This document shows positions 20,501-38,650 of a stretch of DNA of 64,000 bases, piece by piece (within the stretch, counting starts at the first letter, position 1; every line of letters starts with the position of its first letter). The position numbers were made by a program, and so were the translations under genes. The DNA is from Spinacia oleracea (taxonomy: Eukaryota; Streptophyta; Magnoliopsida; Caryophyllales; Amaranthaceae). The notes under the pieces were generated by a model. It was not told the origin of the DNA and searched no databases. It saw only the letters and a program-made list of their open reading frames with translations. The DNA lies in assembly GCF_020520425.1 (NCBI RefSeq), contig NC_079490.1:3844001-3908000 (forward strand), read 5' to 3'.

Positions 20501-23500
20501 CAATAGTATTAGTAGAGTAGTATGGTGTAGTATAGCAGCAGTGTTCCTGCTTGTGTATGAGTTGTGGTAATTACATAAGAGGAGTCCTTTTGCTGTCAAA
20601 AAACTGCTGAGTCTTTTGACTATCTTTCTCTCTCTTACCATGATAGAGATATGCTATTTCCATTTCGGTGTAACATGCTGTCTGAATTTAGGGTTTGCAT
20701 CTTCTCGGATCTTCTACTAAGCCAATTGATGAATTTCATGCAGCTTATTGAGGGATTTTGCTTAATTTGGTATTTTTTGGTGGATAAATCTAATTTTGAG
20801 AAATTCTAGTTTTTTTTTTTACGGATTGTAATGCTTAAGAAAGGGAACAAGAACGTGATTGTGGGTGATATTATCTATTTCAGACCTTTAATTGCAAAAA
20901 AAATCTGGCTAATTTTTCTCCTTCCTTTTTTCTTTGATATAATGTTTTGCTTAATTTCCTCTTTCTTTTGCTACAGATTCAATACTGTTCCCAGAAGTAC
21001 CAATCGCACTCCGGTTGTCTAGCCATTTGCTGCTTGGTGTTGTTAGGATATATTCCAAGAAAGTGAATTACCTCTTTGATGATTGCAGTGACGCTTTGCT
21101 TAAAGTCAAGCAAGCATTTCGCTCTGCAGCAGTTGATCTACCTCCTGAACAGTCCAAAGCACCGTACCATTCCATTACTTTGCCAGAGACCTTTGATCTT
21201 GATGATTTTGAGTTGCCCGACAATGAAACATTTCAGGGGTTGGTTTCTGTTACGAATTCAACGCCATAATTGAATTACTTAGTAGTATGCTTTGGTCACC
21301 ATTTAACGATTAGTTGTATTCTGCAGCAACTTTGTCGATCACCATATTAGTACAAGAGAGCAAATTACTCTCCAGGACAGTATGGATGGTGCGACTTTTA
21401 CAACATCACAATTTGGTCCTGATGGTCAGTTGCCTCCTCTTGGTTTAGATTTTACTTTCCCTTCAAAATCTTATTCTTTTGCATGGTCTTGTGTTTTTTT
21501 TAAATTTTTTTGTTATCATGTTTATTGTGTCATTATTCATTCATTTTAGTTGTGTACAGAGCGTTTTGGTGATGGTGATGCATCTCAGATTGGTTTAGAC
21601 CTTGATGAGGTAATTACATTCTCTTGTTGTTAGTTGCTAACTTTATCTACTTGACTCTGAATTTGAAGTTCTTTGTGTTTTAATTTTTAGTCCAGTTAGA
21701 TACCTTGCAATACATAGATCTCTTGGTATAGTTATACCAAATCTTCTTGGGCCTCTTGGCCCTTTAGAATGCCGTTGTCTACTTGAATCAGATTAAACTT
21801 GCTTTAATTGTAGCAGTTATTCTGTACTCGCACTTCAAGCATTGACAGAGAGAAGGGCTAAGAGTTGTGGGGGGTGGGGGGTGGGTGGGAAGGTAAATGA
21901 TGACTATACTATACTATTTGTGGATCACATTGGGGGTACGTGCTAAACCATTTTACAAAAGTCATAAATGGGACAGATACTGTTATGTATATCCATGAGA
22001 CGTGGGAGAAGGGGAGAAGGGGTAGATTGCAGATCTGGGTTAGAATAATTGTAATGAAGATTTGGAGGGCATTTGATGTCTCTGTACAAGCAGTTGGAAT
22101 GCAGTATATTCCAGGAGTTCAGGGTGGAGAGTGAGTGATGCACTTAAGGTATCTTTTCTTTGGTAAATCTTTTAGAGGTTGGGATCATAAATAAGAATTA
22201 AACGAGGCCTATTATGTTGGATTTGCCAATTAGGATGTGCAAAAATTACGGTGGTGTAATTGGAGTGTATTACGTGAGTGATAGTTCTCAGTTCTCACTT
22301 CCTCTGTAAAACCCTAGATATCCTTTCTCTCTTCTTTTTTATTCATCTTCTTCCCTAGAAATTGAACTAAAAACATAGATGTTGCTACAACAAGTAGGTA
22401 GTCTAGGTACAGTTTCAAATGAAAATATTGGATCCTTATCATGTAAGTCGAGAATTTTGATGATATATAGGGGGCATTTATGCATAGCCTATCATGTACG
22501 TGGCTCAGTGAAGCATATTTTTCTCTTAATGAGCTTTTTTTCCGCATGCAGGAGTTATTTATGGACAAGGAAAATGCTCCAGGAACAAGTGGAATTTTGG
22601 TTGACACAGAGTAAGAGAATCTATGAGCATTTATTGTATATTGTTCGAGTGTATTTATTTGCATGCATTTAAGATTGTACTGAAAATTATTGTTTTAGGA
22701 ATATTAATTTTTCCAAACAGGCGGTATATGTTGATGATTTGAAAAGCATTTTAAGCATTACGTGAAAATAAGTTTATTGTATGAATGTGGTGTGTGACTG
22801 TTATTTATTTTTGTGCTAACTAGTGGTTTTGTTGCGAAGATTGTGTCAGAAAGTTTTAAGCACACCAGCCCCGTTTCTTGTTTCCTTTTTCCCTTTATCC
22901 TTATTTTTGAATGTCATGTTCAACAATTGATACTCAGTTTAATGTTGTAGCCCTCCGTATTTGGTGCCACCAAGAGATTGGGGAGGGTCTAGGAATTAGT
23001 ATTAATAATATGTATAAATGCCATTAGTAGTTGCTAGTAGAGACTAGAGACATTTTAAGTCTTCCTTTCTGTATGTTGGATTTCTCTTCATAGGTTGATC
23101 TTCTTTATTTTTTAATATTAATCGGTGTTTGGAAATTGTGTTCGAATTGTGAGGCTTTTGGACGAGGGTTCCAAAAAATATTAATTTGGGTCATTTCAAT
23201 TCTTCAAAATTAGGCGGTTGGAACGTTACTTCAGTTCTCCTAATTATTAGTTATCTTTAATTCCAGTGCTGGTCTTCAGGCATCAACAAAAGAATCCTCA
23301 CCTTTCAAAGACGACGAGGATAATGAGGGGGTTTCTGATCCTCCATTGACTTTAAACACTAATAACTTTACTATCCAGGTTAGATTTCTGTTTCTTCCAT
23401 CCAGGTTAGACTTTGTTCTCTCATTTTTGTAAAACAAGGTTTCCATTTTAGATTTAGATGTACATATGCAAGTACAAGAAAGAGTGAATTCTTCTAGAAT

Positions 23501-26500
23501 GCTTATATTGTTGAGTGTTCAGGCACCTTCTACTCCAGGATTAACGGAAGAACCAAACTTGCCTGGCGATAAAGAGGAAATACAGGTCAGTGATGATCAT
23601 ATGGATGAGGACCAAAACCCTTGTGAGCTAGTTGCAAAAGAAGTGTCTGGAACTGCTTCGAGTCCCGTGGAGCCCTCTGACGTAGGTGGTGCTGAGCACC
23701 ATTTTAATGGAGATGTTCATTTCATGGACGAGCAGGATGATGAGAAAGAAGAAACACTTAATACTGAATCAATGGACTACATCCCCTCTGGTTTTTCTCA
23801 GCCTGCTACCGTTGATGAGCATATAGAGGTAACCAACGGTCATGATAATGCGGAGAATCAAAGAATAGCTGCTGATGTGGATTCCAAAGGATGCTTTGAT
23901 GTTAATGAAGTAAGTATGAATGGGACTGCTGTCCCAGTCCCTGAAAATGCCGATGTTGTGGAGCTTCAAGACTGTGACCCGCTTGCTGGCTGCAACAACA
24001 CTGATCTTAATGACATTGACACTTATCATCCACTACATGACAGCGGAGAAGAAAATAATAAATCATCTGTAGGTCCCACCGTTCTTGGCACCGTGGAAGC
24101 TGTTACTAGTGGTTCTGAACATCAGAATTCATTTCAATCTTGTTTAAACCTGGAAAATACCGCGATCTCAGAATCCGACATTGATGAAAAGCCACCAGGC
24201 TTTGCTATTCCCGTGCTTCAGGCGTGTACTTCCAAAGTCCATGCTTGCGAAGATGCGGGTAATGTGTTTGATGCCTCCAACCTCCCGATTCAAGACGATG
24301 GGCTGAGTTCATTTGGGATCTCTGAAAGGGAAGATGCAACTGATGTTTCTGTGATTTCAGCAAGTGTCCAAGGTTTGTTACTTTTTGTTTTTAGTACTCC
24401 CTCCGTATTTAATTAAAAGATACACTTTCTATAATAGGCCGTACTTAATTAAAAGATACACTTTCCTTTTTTGGTATTTCATGGTCCCCACTTCCAATTA
24501 TATTAATATTATCTCCTTTTTGTGGTCCCCTCACTTACTCACATCATCTTTTTAATACAATAAATAATTCACCCACTACCCCACTTTCATCTTATTTTAA
24601 TAAATTCAACTCACTCTTCTAAAACTACGTGCCTGTCAAAATGTATCTTTAATTAAATACGGAGGGAGTAATTTGATAAGGACCATATGTATAAGCTGTT
24701 TCATTGGTTCTTAAAAGTTCTTGGCTTACGTATTCCCATGGAACAGATGTAGTGGAACCAATCTCAAATGCAGACCAGGTAGCTCATGGATTTCCCTGTG
24801 CTACTGACATCAACTTAGGAGGGCTATCAGACAACTTAACCGCAGAAGAACATCATCTAGAAAAAGGGAATAACTTGCAGCTTTCTGATTTCCCGCACCC
24901 TGAAGTGCTGCTTTCAATGCCAAACCTGCCTCCTGGCATATCTGGCAACTTCTTTGTTGATTCTACTCCTGGTAAAGAACTTCTTGCAAAGGATGTTGAT
25001 GCTACTGATGATAACGCCATATCTGGGAGGAAAAGAAGTTTTACCGAGAGTACAATGACTTTTCAAAGCCTTAATTCAGTTGTGTCTTCTGGTGGAGCTC
25101 AGTCCAAAGGAACTGTGGAATCGGTTCCTAATGACAACGATTTGTTATCTTCTATTTTAGGTAATAAATTGTTTCCTTGCTTTGGAAGTAAGTTGATGAC
25201 TAGCTGTTATCTGGTTCTGACCAAAGTCGTGATTGACATACATGGCAATTGGCTTACTACAACTCCTGTTTTGAGATTTTCTCCAGTTGATCTGATTGTG
25301 AACACTAACTGTTTCATTCGTTTATTTTAAAATAATACCATTCTCGCAGTAGGTAGAAAGTCTTCAACATTCAAAATGAAGCCTACACCCATTCCTGATA
25401 CAGTTCGTGCAAAGCGCCAGCGGACTGCAGTTCGCTCTGTTCCTGTGAAGCGGAAAGTTCTTGTGGATGATTCTACAGTACTGCATGGCGAGTAAGAGTT
25501 GTTTTTAGCTCATTTTTGCTCTGTGTCAATTTTTGTCTTTGAGAATTTTCTTCTGTCTACAATGTGAAAGAATTTGAAGTAATACCCTGTAGCTTTCCAA
25601 AATGTTAATATCCCTACTATACCTAGGTAGATCATAAATGTCTCACTTCATAACAGCGTTGATTGGGAGAAAAAGCCTCGAGGGAAGCAATGTAGCATAA
25701 AGAACGATGGCAAAGTCCTTCTAGATTGTTATTTGCTGTATCTATTTTATGACAGGATAGTATTACATTGGTTTAGAATTTCTGAACCAGAAATTAGAAG
25801 GCTTTGGAAGAAAGAAGGCAAAGTCCTTCTGGGGTGTTATCTGCTGCTATTTGGCTTTTGTTTTGCGAGAGAATCGTAATTTGTATTCCATCCGTTTTTT
25901 TTAATTAATGGTTCACTTTCATATTTTCACATATCTTACTTTGACTATATTTTTCTACTAATGTATAAAACAAGTGTTATTATGTAAATTGTATTTTTGT
26001 AAACATAATTTGATTTGTCACAATGGATATTTTCAAAGTAACTGCTTTTAAATTTTTTATATTAAAAGAGAGAACAAGGTATTAGTGGTCAAAATTGTGC
26101 TCCAGAAAATATGGAAGTCAAACTGGAACAATTAAAAAACTCTTAAGGGAATATCAACCCATCCCTAGGATTTCTTTGGAGCATCGTGGTTTGCATATCT
26201 TCATTATAGGAATGCCTTTTTAAGGGTTTGCATTAACGGTTACACTATGCAGTGTCAGTAGAATTTGAAGGCTTTTTAGTCAATTTTCTTGGTAGTGCAG
26301 ATATACAAACTAACGGTCATGATTGTAGTGTTAATCAATTAAATTACTATCTTCTATACTTGTTAAGGGTAATTCTCTTTTTTTAGTCTTTGTGTTTCTG
26401 ACCACTTTTTATTTTGCTCAGCACGATAAGGCAGCAACTAACTGAAACAGAAGATATACGCCGTGTGAGGAAGAAAGCTCCGTGTACGAAACATGAAGTT

Positions 26501-29500
26501 TGGGTGCTTCAGAAACGGTTTTTGGAGGATGATATTTTCAATCAACCTGCATTTACAGGTACATGAGAAACTTTATTATTTGTTTTTCTACTTGATTAAG
26601 AAAGAATATTGTAACATGTAGTTTACTACGGGTTGTTGAGCTTATTGCCTTCTTTTTCTGTTTTAATTAGTCAGTGTGCACTGTGCATCAGTAAATGTTT
26701 TGTTCTTCCTTAGTCGTATGAAACTTAATGTGACATTTATATTTGTTATTATAATTGAACCACATAGCTTAAAATTTAATTGTTAGAAAACAAGATGTAA
26801 TCAGGGACTTCGCAGTCTGCACTGCCACCTAAGATAAATATATAATGATCTAACTGTTGGTCTCTCTTTTCTCCTCTTCCTTCCTTTTTTGTGTGATGGT
26901 GTGAAGTCCACATAGTGAGGTTGATTTGGTCGGTATTGTAGATTTTGTAGGTATATGAGTACCCTTCTTGTAATGCTTTTAGACTGTCTGTTTGGGTAAT
27001 ATTTCTCTGTATGCGTTACCTCTGGGCTCTAGCTATGCCTATCAGCTTATTTTTGCTGAACTAACTCAGTTTTGCTTAACTTAATTTATTTTGCTGAACT
27101 TACTTATTTGAGCTATTTCTGATAAACTCAACTTTACTAATGCTGAAGTTAAAATTTCTGAACTTTACAAATAACGTTCCGTTCATCTTATTTTAACTTA
27201 TTTCAGCAAAATAAGTCCAGTTCAGCAAATTAAGTTTTTTTTTTTTTTTTGGTAGACAATTTACACATACAAATAAGTTTTTCCAGTAAAAATAAGTTTA
27301 GATAGTTTATTTAAGTTTAGTTAAGTTCGGATAAGTTAATTTCAATCATATTCAGTTAAACCAAATAGAGCCTAGGTTGAGGAGATTAGCGCCCTAGTTA
27401 ATTTGGTTTACACCTCGATAATAGTGATGATTGGTATCATGGGACCTGTGGATAAGTAGATATATATTTGTGTCTTTCTCATATAATGGATTTGTTTCCT
27501 TTTGAGGCTTTCTGGCCTGTATTTAACATATTGCACCAGATTCTGGTAGATTCAATCTTTTGGTCTGACCACAAGCGGGTTAGTCTACATCAAGAGATTA
27601 TATAGCATGTTTAAATACTTGTTTTCTCTCCAGGAATGTTCCCCTCCTTGAGATCAATTGATAATGAGGCATTTGATCTGAATCGAATCAGAATTTATCA
27701 AGATGAAGCAAACAAAGGAGTAAGTGAGACCAACACCACACTTGTTGGGGAAACTGAAGTTGTGGGGATTGCTGTGCCCTCCTTTACTGACATCTCCACA
27801 AGGCTTGATGAAGAAACTGAAGCTGTGGGGACTATCGAACCATCTATTGCTGTTGGTGAGGAATTGCAAGGGCATGGTGGTAATTTGTTGGAAACTCCAT
27901 GCGAACAAGAATCACCATTCGTCGTAGTTGATAATGAGGTCTCAAAACAGATATCACCACATGATGCCTCCATGAAAGAGTTTGGTATCATATTTGATGA
28001 TGTAAGATCTCCAGTTGGCGGTGAAGCAATTCATTCCATTGCTTCAGGGGATGAGCCAGTATCTTCACTTGATCATGTTCCTAAAGTTAATTTCAACTCA
28101 ACAGAGGGTACTAATGGCAATTCACCTTCACTTGACAAATCTAGCGATGTCATAGCCCCTAAGCATGTTGATGCATATGCATCAGGCCAAATACTCGATG
28201 AGAGGTGTGTTACAGAATGTACAGTTCGTGATGCCTCAACAGCAGAGGATGTTTCCGGATCAGGTATACGTGATCAAGCGGTAGATGCCGGTGTCTCTGA
28301 GAACGTTGATTTAGATGAAAGATCAGATGGTGTAAGGGAAGGTGTTGTTGATATAAATATAAGTACGGGGCATTTCGAGGATACTTGCTCTTTGGCTGTT
28401 CATGATGTATCTGACTCTATTGCCATTGAAGACAAGGCTTTCCCAACATCGGATCAAGTTGTTGAAGATTGTCATCCGGATGAGCTTGTAATTTCAAATA
28501 AGGACGAAACCTTCAATGAGGATGTGAAATTAGATTTGCCATATTCAGTAGAAGCTGACTTAAACCCTAATATCACCATATTAAATGAGAGGGAAGGGCT
28601 ACAGTTCTGGGAAGCTGACCCAAAGATGATCATTGACTCCCCTCCCATTCATTCTGAGTTTATTGACACCAGAAGCAATGCAGTAAGTGTTTTTTTAAGT
28701 CAGCCTTTATCCTTAAATTTTCGAAGTTGAAAGAATGCTTGTTGTTTTCTGTTGGAGATTGAAATTGCTTGACATTTATCTAGTACTCCATATACTTCCT
28801 TTGTTCCTTAAATATTGCATTATGGTTGACTTTTACTCCTCTAATACCTTTCTTTGACTCTTAATATCTCAAATTATGTAGAAGTAAAAAGTATATAAGG
28901 TTGATATTTAGAAAATATATATTGATACTAATCTAACATGAGACCACATGATGACAATTTTTCTTATTTGTGAATCAACAAAATATGGCCAAAGTCGTAG
29001 TGTGAATAGTGTAAAATCAACATGGTGCGATAAGGAACAAAGGAAGTATATTTGTTCTACTATAAATAAAGGCCTGTTCTCTGGGTTTTTTCCTTTTCTC
29101 GCTGCTGTTTGTTGATGTTTTTTTGTATATTGATGTCCGGGGACATTCACCTTAGCATGACTACATGCGATTTAAACCAAAGCCGTTTGTGGTTATTGAT
29201 GAATTCTGCGTCAGTGTTTTTCTTCATTGCTAGGGTGGTTCTTAAGAAGATAAAATGGTGGAGATTTAGAATTTTTCAGTTGAATAGTATGATAAAAATG
29301 TCTGCTCGTGCGAAAATGTTGTTGATGTAGCTGCTCTTTGGTTTATTTCTTTCTTTTTGGGTTGAGTTTGTGTTCGCAGTCTACTATATACTTCCTTTGA
29401 ATATTGAAAAGCCGCGGCAAGGGAAGGAATTGGAGTTTAGTTGTTTAGTTTGTGCATGTAGTGTAACTTAGTTAAGCTTATCATGCGTATTTGTGACGGA

Positions 29501-31908
29501 ATGTCTTTTCTGTTTGACATGTTAGATTGAGAGGATGCGTAGTGCATCTTTGTAGTGTTCATTGACAACTACAACTTATGTTGTTGACAACTGTAGATGG
29601 GGTTGTATAAAAGTTTATTTGTCCCATTAGGTTTTGTCATCCATAAAAAGAATAGCTTTCCCCCTACTTTAGATACTAATTCTATAGATACACAAAAAAA
29701 AAAAACCCTATTTCACCAAACAACATAGAAATTTCATTAGGTTTTATCTATGACAGTCAATTAAATGGATTTCTCTGTGGGAATCTCATGCTGTTATAAA
29801 CCGTTGACACGGGTTTCAAAAATAACAAGTTAAGCGGATTCCTTAACTTAAGCGTCAAATTGCAATGGTAGGTATAGCTTTTAGCTCATTGAATCATGGT
29901 TTCTTATGCACAACGTAGAATCCACGCCATGCTCGGTTTTTAAACTCACCAAGTGTAATGTTTGGAACTTAATTAATTACATCACCTGTTAAGAAAATTT
30001 GCTAATCACACAGCAGCATTTCTAAAATAATTTTAGATTATAGGAAAATAATGTGAGAATATGGTATATTTTTAAGATTATTGTACCTAGGGGCTAGATG
30101 AATAAAAGGGGAAGGGAAGTTAGGGAACCACTAGAAAGATGAAGTTATTTTCCTTTCTTTTAAGGAGTTACTAAATTTATCTTCTGTTTGCCTTTGTGAT
30201 GCAGGAGTTTGAGACGGATGCCATTGAGCATGACACAGGTTTGATGTTCTCTTGTATTTTTGTTAAGTAGCTAATTTCCCTTTTAAAAAAAAAAATCTTA
30301 ATCCTCTTTGTTTTCAGTTTTCATAGTTATATTTTTCAAATTTAAATGGTTGTCTATGCTTTTCTAAACATTGTGACATGTAAACAAGCAGTTGGTGGCT
30401 CTTTATACTCAAATCTATATCCCAACAATATTTTTTCTAGATTTTTGCAATCTTTGTCATGACCGGTTTTCTAGAGCTTATAGCTAAAAATAATGATCTA
30501 ATTTGCTCTTGGCCAATCAGACTTCTTGAATGTCGATGACGATGACGTCGCAGAAGATTATGAAAGTGATATGCCTAATCCTGACGAGAAACGCATTCTA
30601 GACAACAGCGGCTGGTCTTCTCGTACCAGGTTTGTGTGTTTTTTCTTTCCTTTTCGTTATTTTATTTGGTGGGTATTTTCTAATGATCGAATATAAGATA
30701 GATAGTGAACTGAGAAAACTCATGAGCAACTTGTTCAAAACTCAGTTGGAATTTCAGCTTGATTAAGGTCTAAACTCACGTGCTGATTTGAGCTGATGTG
30801 AAATGGAAGTTGACTTGGGCTTGTCATCACCCGACTCCAATCTATACTAATATATTAAAAAGTGTTTTTAATAACGTGTACACGCCACATAGAGATCCTC
30901 CATTCACTAGAACATGCCATGCCATTTCTTTATCAAATGATATGTACAACAAAAAATTCTTATAATAGGATTTGAACTTGGGACCTGTCACATTCAAAGT
31001 GGATGTCTTACCATCTTATCCAACCATGAGGGATATTCTCTTTTTTGCACATAAATATATGTAACTTGAAACATCAAATTGTATGGTCTATACTACTCCC
31101 TCCGTTCCTAAATGTTCTTCCCGTTTCTATTTCAGGCGTTCCTATATGTTCTTCCCATTTCTATTTTTGGACATTACTTTTTACCATAAATTTCCCCACC
31201 ATCCCTTATTTAATTCATTCACATTTCCTTATTCATCCACCCAACCCCACTTTTATGATTTTTTATTACTTTATTAAAAATATCTTCTCTCTCCATTTCT
31301 TTATTACTTTCCTTTACTACTTTATTACTTTCTCTTACATTCAATCATTACTCTTACACCCAATCATTACAAGATTCCATTTTCTTAATTCCCACACCAA
31401 TTCCCAAATGGGAAGAACATAAAGGAACAGAGGGAGTAACATTTTACGTATTACACACATGACACCATATTATGATATTCAAAGTAGTAACCTGGGGCAT
31501 TGGCCGGGCCAAACACTAGTTAATTTTTATATGAAAGGTCAACTTAGATATGTTTTTGTTTTGTCAGAGCTGTTGCCAACTATCTTCAAGTCTTGTTCGA
31601 AAAGGAATCTGATCACACAAAGAAGGTCATCTCCTTGGACAGCCTGTTGGTTGGGAAAACTCGTAAAGAAGCTTCAAGAATGTTTTTCGAGACATTGGTA
31701 CGTTAAACATCACATTATAAGATAAACTCGTAGATGATAATTTTAACAACGGATCAAATATTTCCAAATTATGATATGTACAAGATGGAATTAAATGTTT
31801 TTGTTGTTTTAACAGGTCCTGAAAACTAAAGATTACATACAAGCAGAGCAGGAAACCTCTTTCTGTGACATTAAAATAAACCCTAGAGGGAAACTCCTTG
31901 AATTCTGA
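17559..31908 (+). CDS. SYN4: Cohesin alpha-kleisin RAD21/SCC1, SYN4-like
   Basis: Fifteen exons splice to one frame of 1,221 codons including TGA: 17559-17682, 20977-21238, 21327-21424, 21560-21609, 22552-22610, 23267-23378, 23523-24372, 24747-25160, 25350-25491, 26422-26558, 27634-28682, 30205-30238, 30521-30629, 31568-31697 and 31816-31908, all GT-AG. The N-terminus MFYSQFILAKKGPLGTIWIA and the following SSHLLLGVVRIYSKKVNYLF are the Rad21/Rec8 N-terminal domain (residues 1 to about 110), which binds SMC3. The last roughly 80 residues (GWSSRTRAVANYLQ, then SLDSLLVGKTRKEASRMFFE) are the winged-helix domain that binds SMC1. The long acidic middle is low complexity, as expected of the separase-cleaved linker. 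The length exceeds the shorter plant paralogues and points to the SYN4/RAD21.3 type; the exact paralogue is inference. It acts in nuclear sister-chromatid cohesion. A 34-nt exon 12 and a 3.3-kb first intron stand out. Confidence 0.93.
17990..18300. mobile_element. Possible LTR fragment in RAD21 intron 1
   Basis: The sequence has LTR-like features: a repeated TCTAGAAATTACCTAAAAAG, a TATA-like ACTATAAATAGATG, then a leader-like AAGGCAACACAAG and CTCACTCTTGCTCTC. I could not identify TG...CA borders or a 5-bp duplication, so solo LTR status is unproven. Confidence 0.35.
20412..20456 (-). repeat. Poly-C/CCCACC tract in RAD21 intron 1 (G-quadruplex motif on minus strand)
   Basis: About 45 bp are almost pure C broken by single A residues. 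On the minus strand this gives more than four runs of at least three G with one-base loops. It lies about 520 bp before exon 2. Confidence 0.8.
21869..21889 (+). repeat. G-quadruplex-type motif in RAD21 intron 4
   Basis: Four G-runs of 6, 6, 3 and 3 are separated by single T loops, on the sense strand and therefore present in the pre-mRNA. It lies about 260 bp after exon 4. Confidence 0.8.
24397..24668. mobile_element. Stowaway-like MITE in RAD21 intron 7
   Basis: The ends CTCCCTCCGTATTTAATTAA and its inverted partner are flanked by TA. It is 272 bp. It nearly fills the 374-bp intron between exons 7 and 8, leaving about 25 bp of original intron on the left and 80 bp on the right. Confidence 0.85.
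27027..27373. mobile_element. Possible MITE in RAD21 intron 10
   Basis: The left part GGGCTCTAGCTATGCC and the right part (reverse-complemented GGCTCTATTTGGTTT) form weak inverted ends. The interior repeats ACTTATTT(C/T)AGC and AATAAGTTTA phrases on both strands. Target duplication not resolved. Confidence 0.35.
28795..29046. mobile_element. Stowaway-like MITE in RAD21 intron 11
   Basis: The ends CTTCCTTTGTTCCTTAAATA and CTTCCTTTGTTCCTTATCGC (reverse-complemented) are flanked by TA. It is 252 bp. It belongs to the same subfamily as the VHA-H intron copy at 62566-62819 (shared ATATTTAGAAAATATATATT-like interior). Confidence 0.78.
30841..31519 (+). mobile_element. Non-autonomous Helitron (copy 4) in RAD21 intron 13
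   Basis: It starts TCTATACTAATATATTAAAA after an A and ends with the hairpin GGGGCATTGGCCGGGCC and AAACACTAG before a T. It is the same family as the three copies at 5556-7620, in opposite orientation. The tRNA-like module is present in the reverse sense at 30965-31030. A Stowaway-like MITE is inserted at 31096-31436. Confidence 0.75.
31096..31436. mobile_element. Stowaway-like MITE inside Helitron copy 4
   Basis: The ends CTCCCTCCGTTCCTAAATGT and CTCCCTCTGTTCCTTTATGT (reverse-complemented) are flanked by TA. It shares interior sequence (TTTTTGGACATTACTTTTTA) with the MITE at 9580-10250. Confidence 0.82.
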
Positions 31909-33252
31909 TTCCGATACACAAAAGGAAGGGTAGATTGGTGAATAGCCGTGTAATCCTAGTTAGTTGACGTAGCTTAGAATTCGGGATCATGTTTCTCCCT
32001 TGATTTATTCTTTGTCTAAGTTATATTATGCCTTTTTCCTTCTATTTTTTTCGGGTGGTTAGTAGGTTTACAAGGAGGGAAATTTGTAAGGTTATATATA
32101 GCATGTGTATCATGGGTAGGCATTTTGGAATGTCTTGTAATGTTAATTCTGCAATAATATTTGTATATATTTATACATGATGTAAAATTGATACTCATGC
32201 AACTGGAGATTTATTGATGATCTAATTGTTGTCCAGTTTTCTGTAAATCAATGGTTTTCTCGTTCCGTTTACTTAGTTTGTTATTCATATCATAAATTTT
32301 GTGCATTTTGATTGTAAAGGATGAATTTTTATGCACAAATAGTTGTTTTTGCTATTGGAAAGAACCAAAGAACTTTTTTCTGGGCTAATGTTGAAAAGTT
32401 CCATCCTTTTCATGACAATGTAAAAATTTTCTGGGTTCCAGCTTGAAATTTTCACACTTAAGAAACCAATCTCTTAAAAACTATGGGGGTACTTAATCTG
32501 TTTCATAATGATTATGTTTTAGTTAAGAATTTTGACACTATTGTATAAGAACATATATATTCATGTGAGATCTTGTTTGATTTGTCTCAATTGGGTGCTT
32601 TACGAATATCGAATGTCACAATTTATATTAACGTATAATTAGAGATAAAAACTGATATAAAATGTGCATTGATAAACATGGAAGATAAAAGCTGAACATC
32701 ATCATGGAACGTAGGAAGTATTTGACTAAACATATTAGTACCCTAGGTAAGATATTAGGTAAGTGTTATCAGTGCAGGCCTATAATTCTAAAAATTTCAT
32801 GCCTAAGCACCACAAAGACATGGTAAGAGATGATCAAAGTTCGGGGCGGGCTCATGCCTAAACCCATAATTTGGTACGGGCCGAAACGGGTTTTGGGTCA
32901 GGCTCGGGTTTTGGCCTGCACGGATAACACTTACCAGGGTGACTTGTAAGCTGTGAGGAATGCCTTTTTCCATTGAGCAAACAGCTTATTAGTAACCTAA
33001 AATGATTACAGATTGAAACCTTTGTGCCAAATACAAATAGCATTCAAAGATCGCCTGAAAATCTGTAATGACTATCATTATAGATAATACAAAATGTTTG
33101 ATCATGTAAGTTGAAAAATGTGATCAATACAATACAGGAAGTAACATGAACAAAAGTAATTTTGGTTACTTTCAGAAGCATTCGTACATGTATTGGGACT
33201 TCACAACACTAGTATGAGAGGATTTAGTTAAATGTTCTGATTCCAATAGAAA
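31909..33252. other. RAD21 3' flank meeting the 3' flank of beta-glucosidase A
   Basis: The two genes converge here. The RAD21 3' UTR probably covers the first few hundred bases (TTATTGATGA, AATAATATTTG near 32150-32215). A decayed Stowaway-like element lies at about 32492-32719, and a GGGCCGAAACGGG-type degenerate block at 32840-32930. Segments at 32440-32480, 32760-32795 and 33015-33085 match the flank of copy B at 39418-39730, so the gene duplication extends into this flank. No gene seen. Confidence 0.5.

Positions 33253-38650
<5,398 letters not shown>

Noticed and set aside
21940-22143. Open frames on both strands in RAD21 intron 4
   Set aside because: They lie between verified exons 4 and 5, have no kleisin similarity and lack splice support.
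25885-26150. Possible Stowaway-like MITE in RAD21 intron 9
   Set aside because: The left end resembles CTCCATCCG, but I found no convincing inverted partner or TA-flanked right end.
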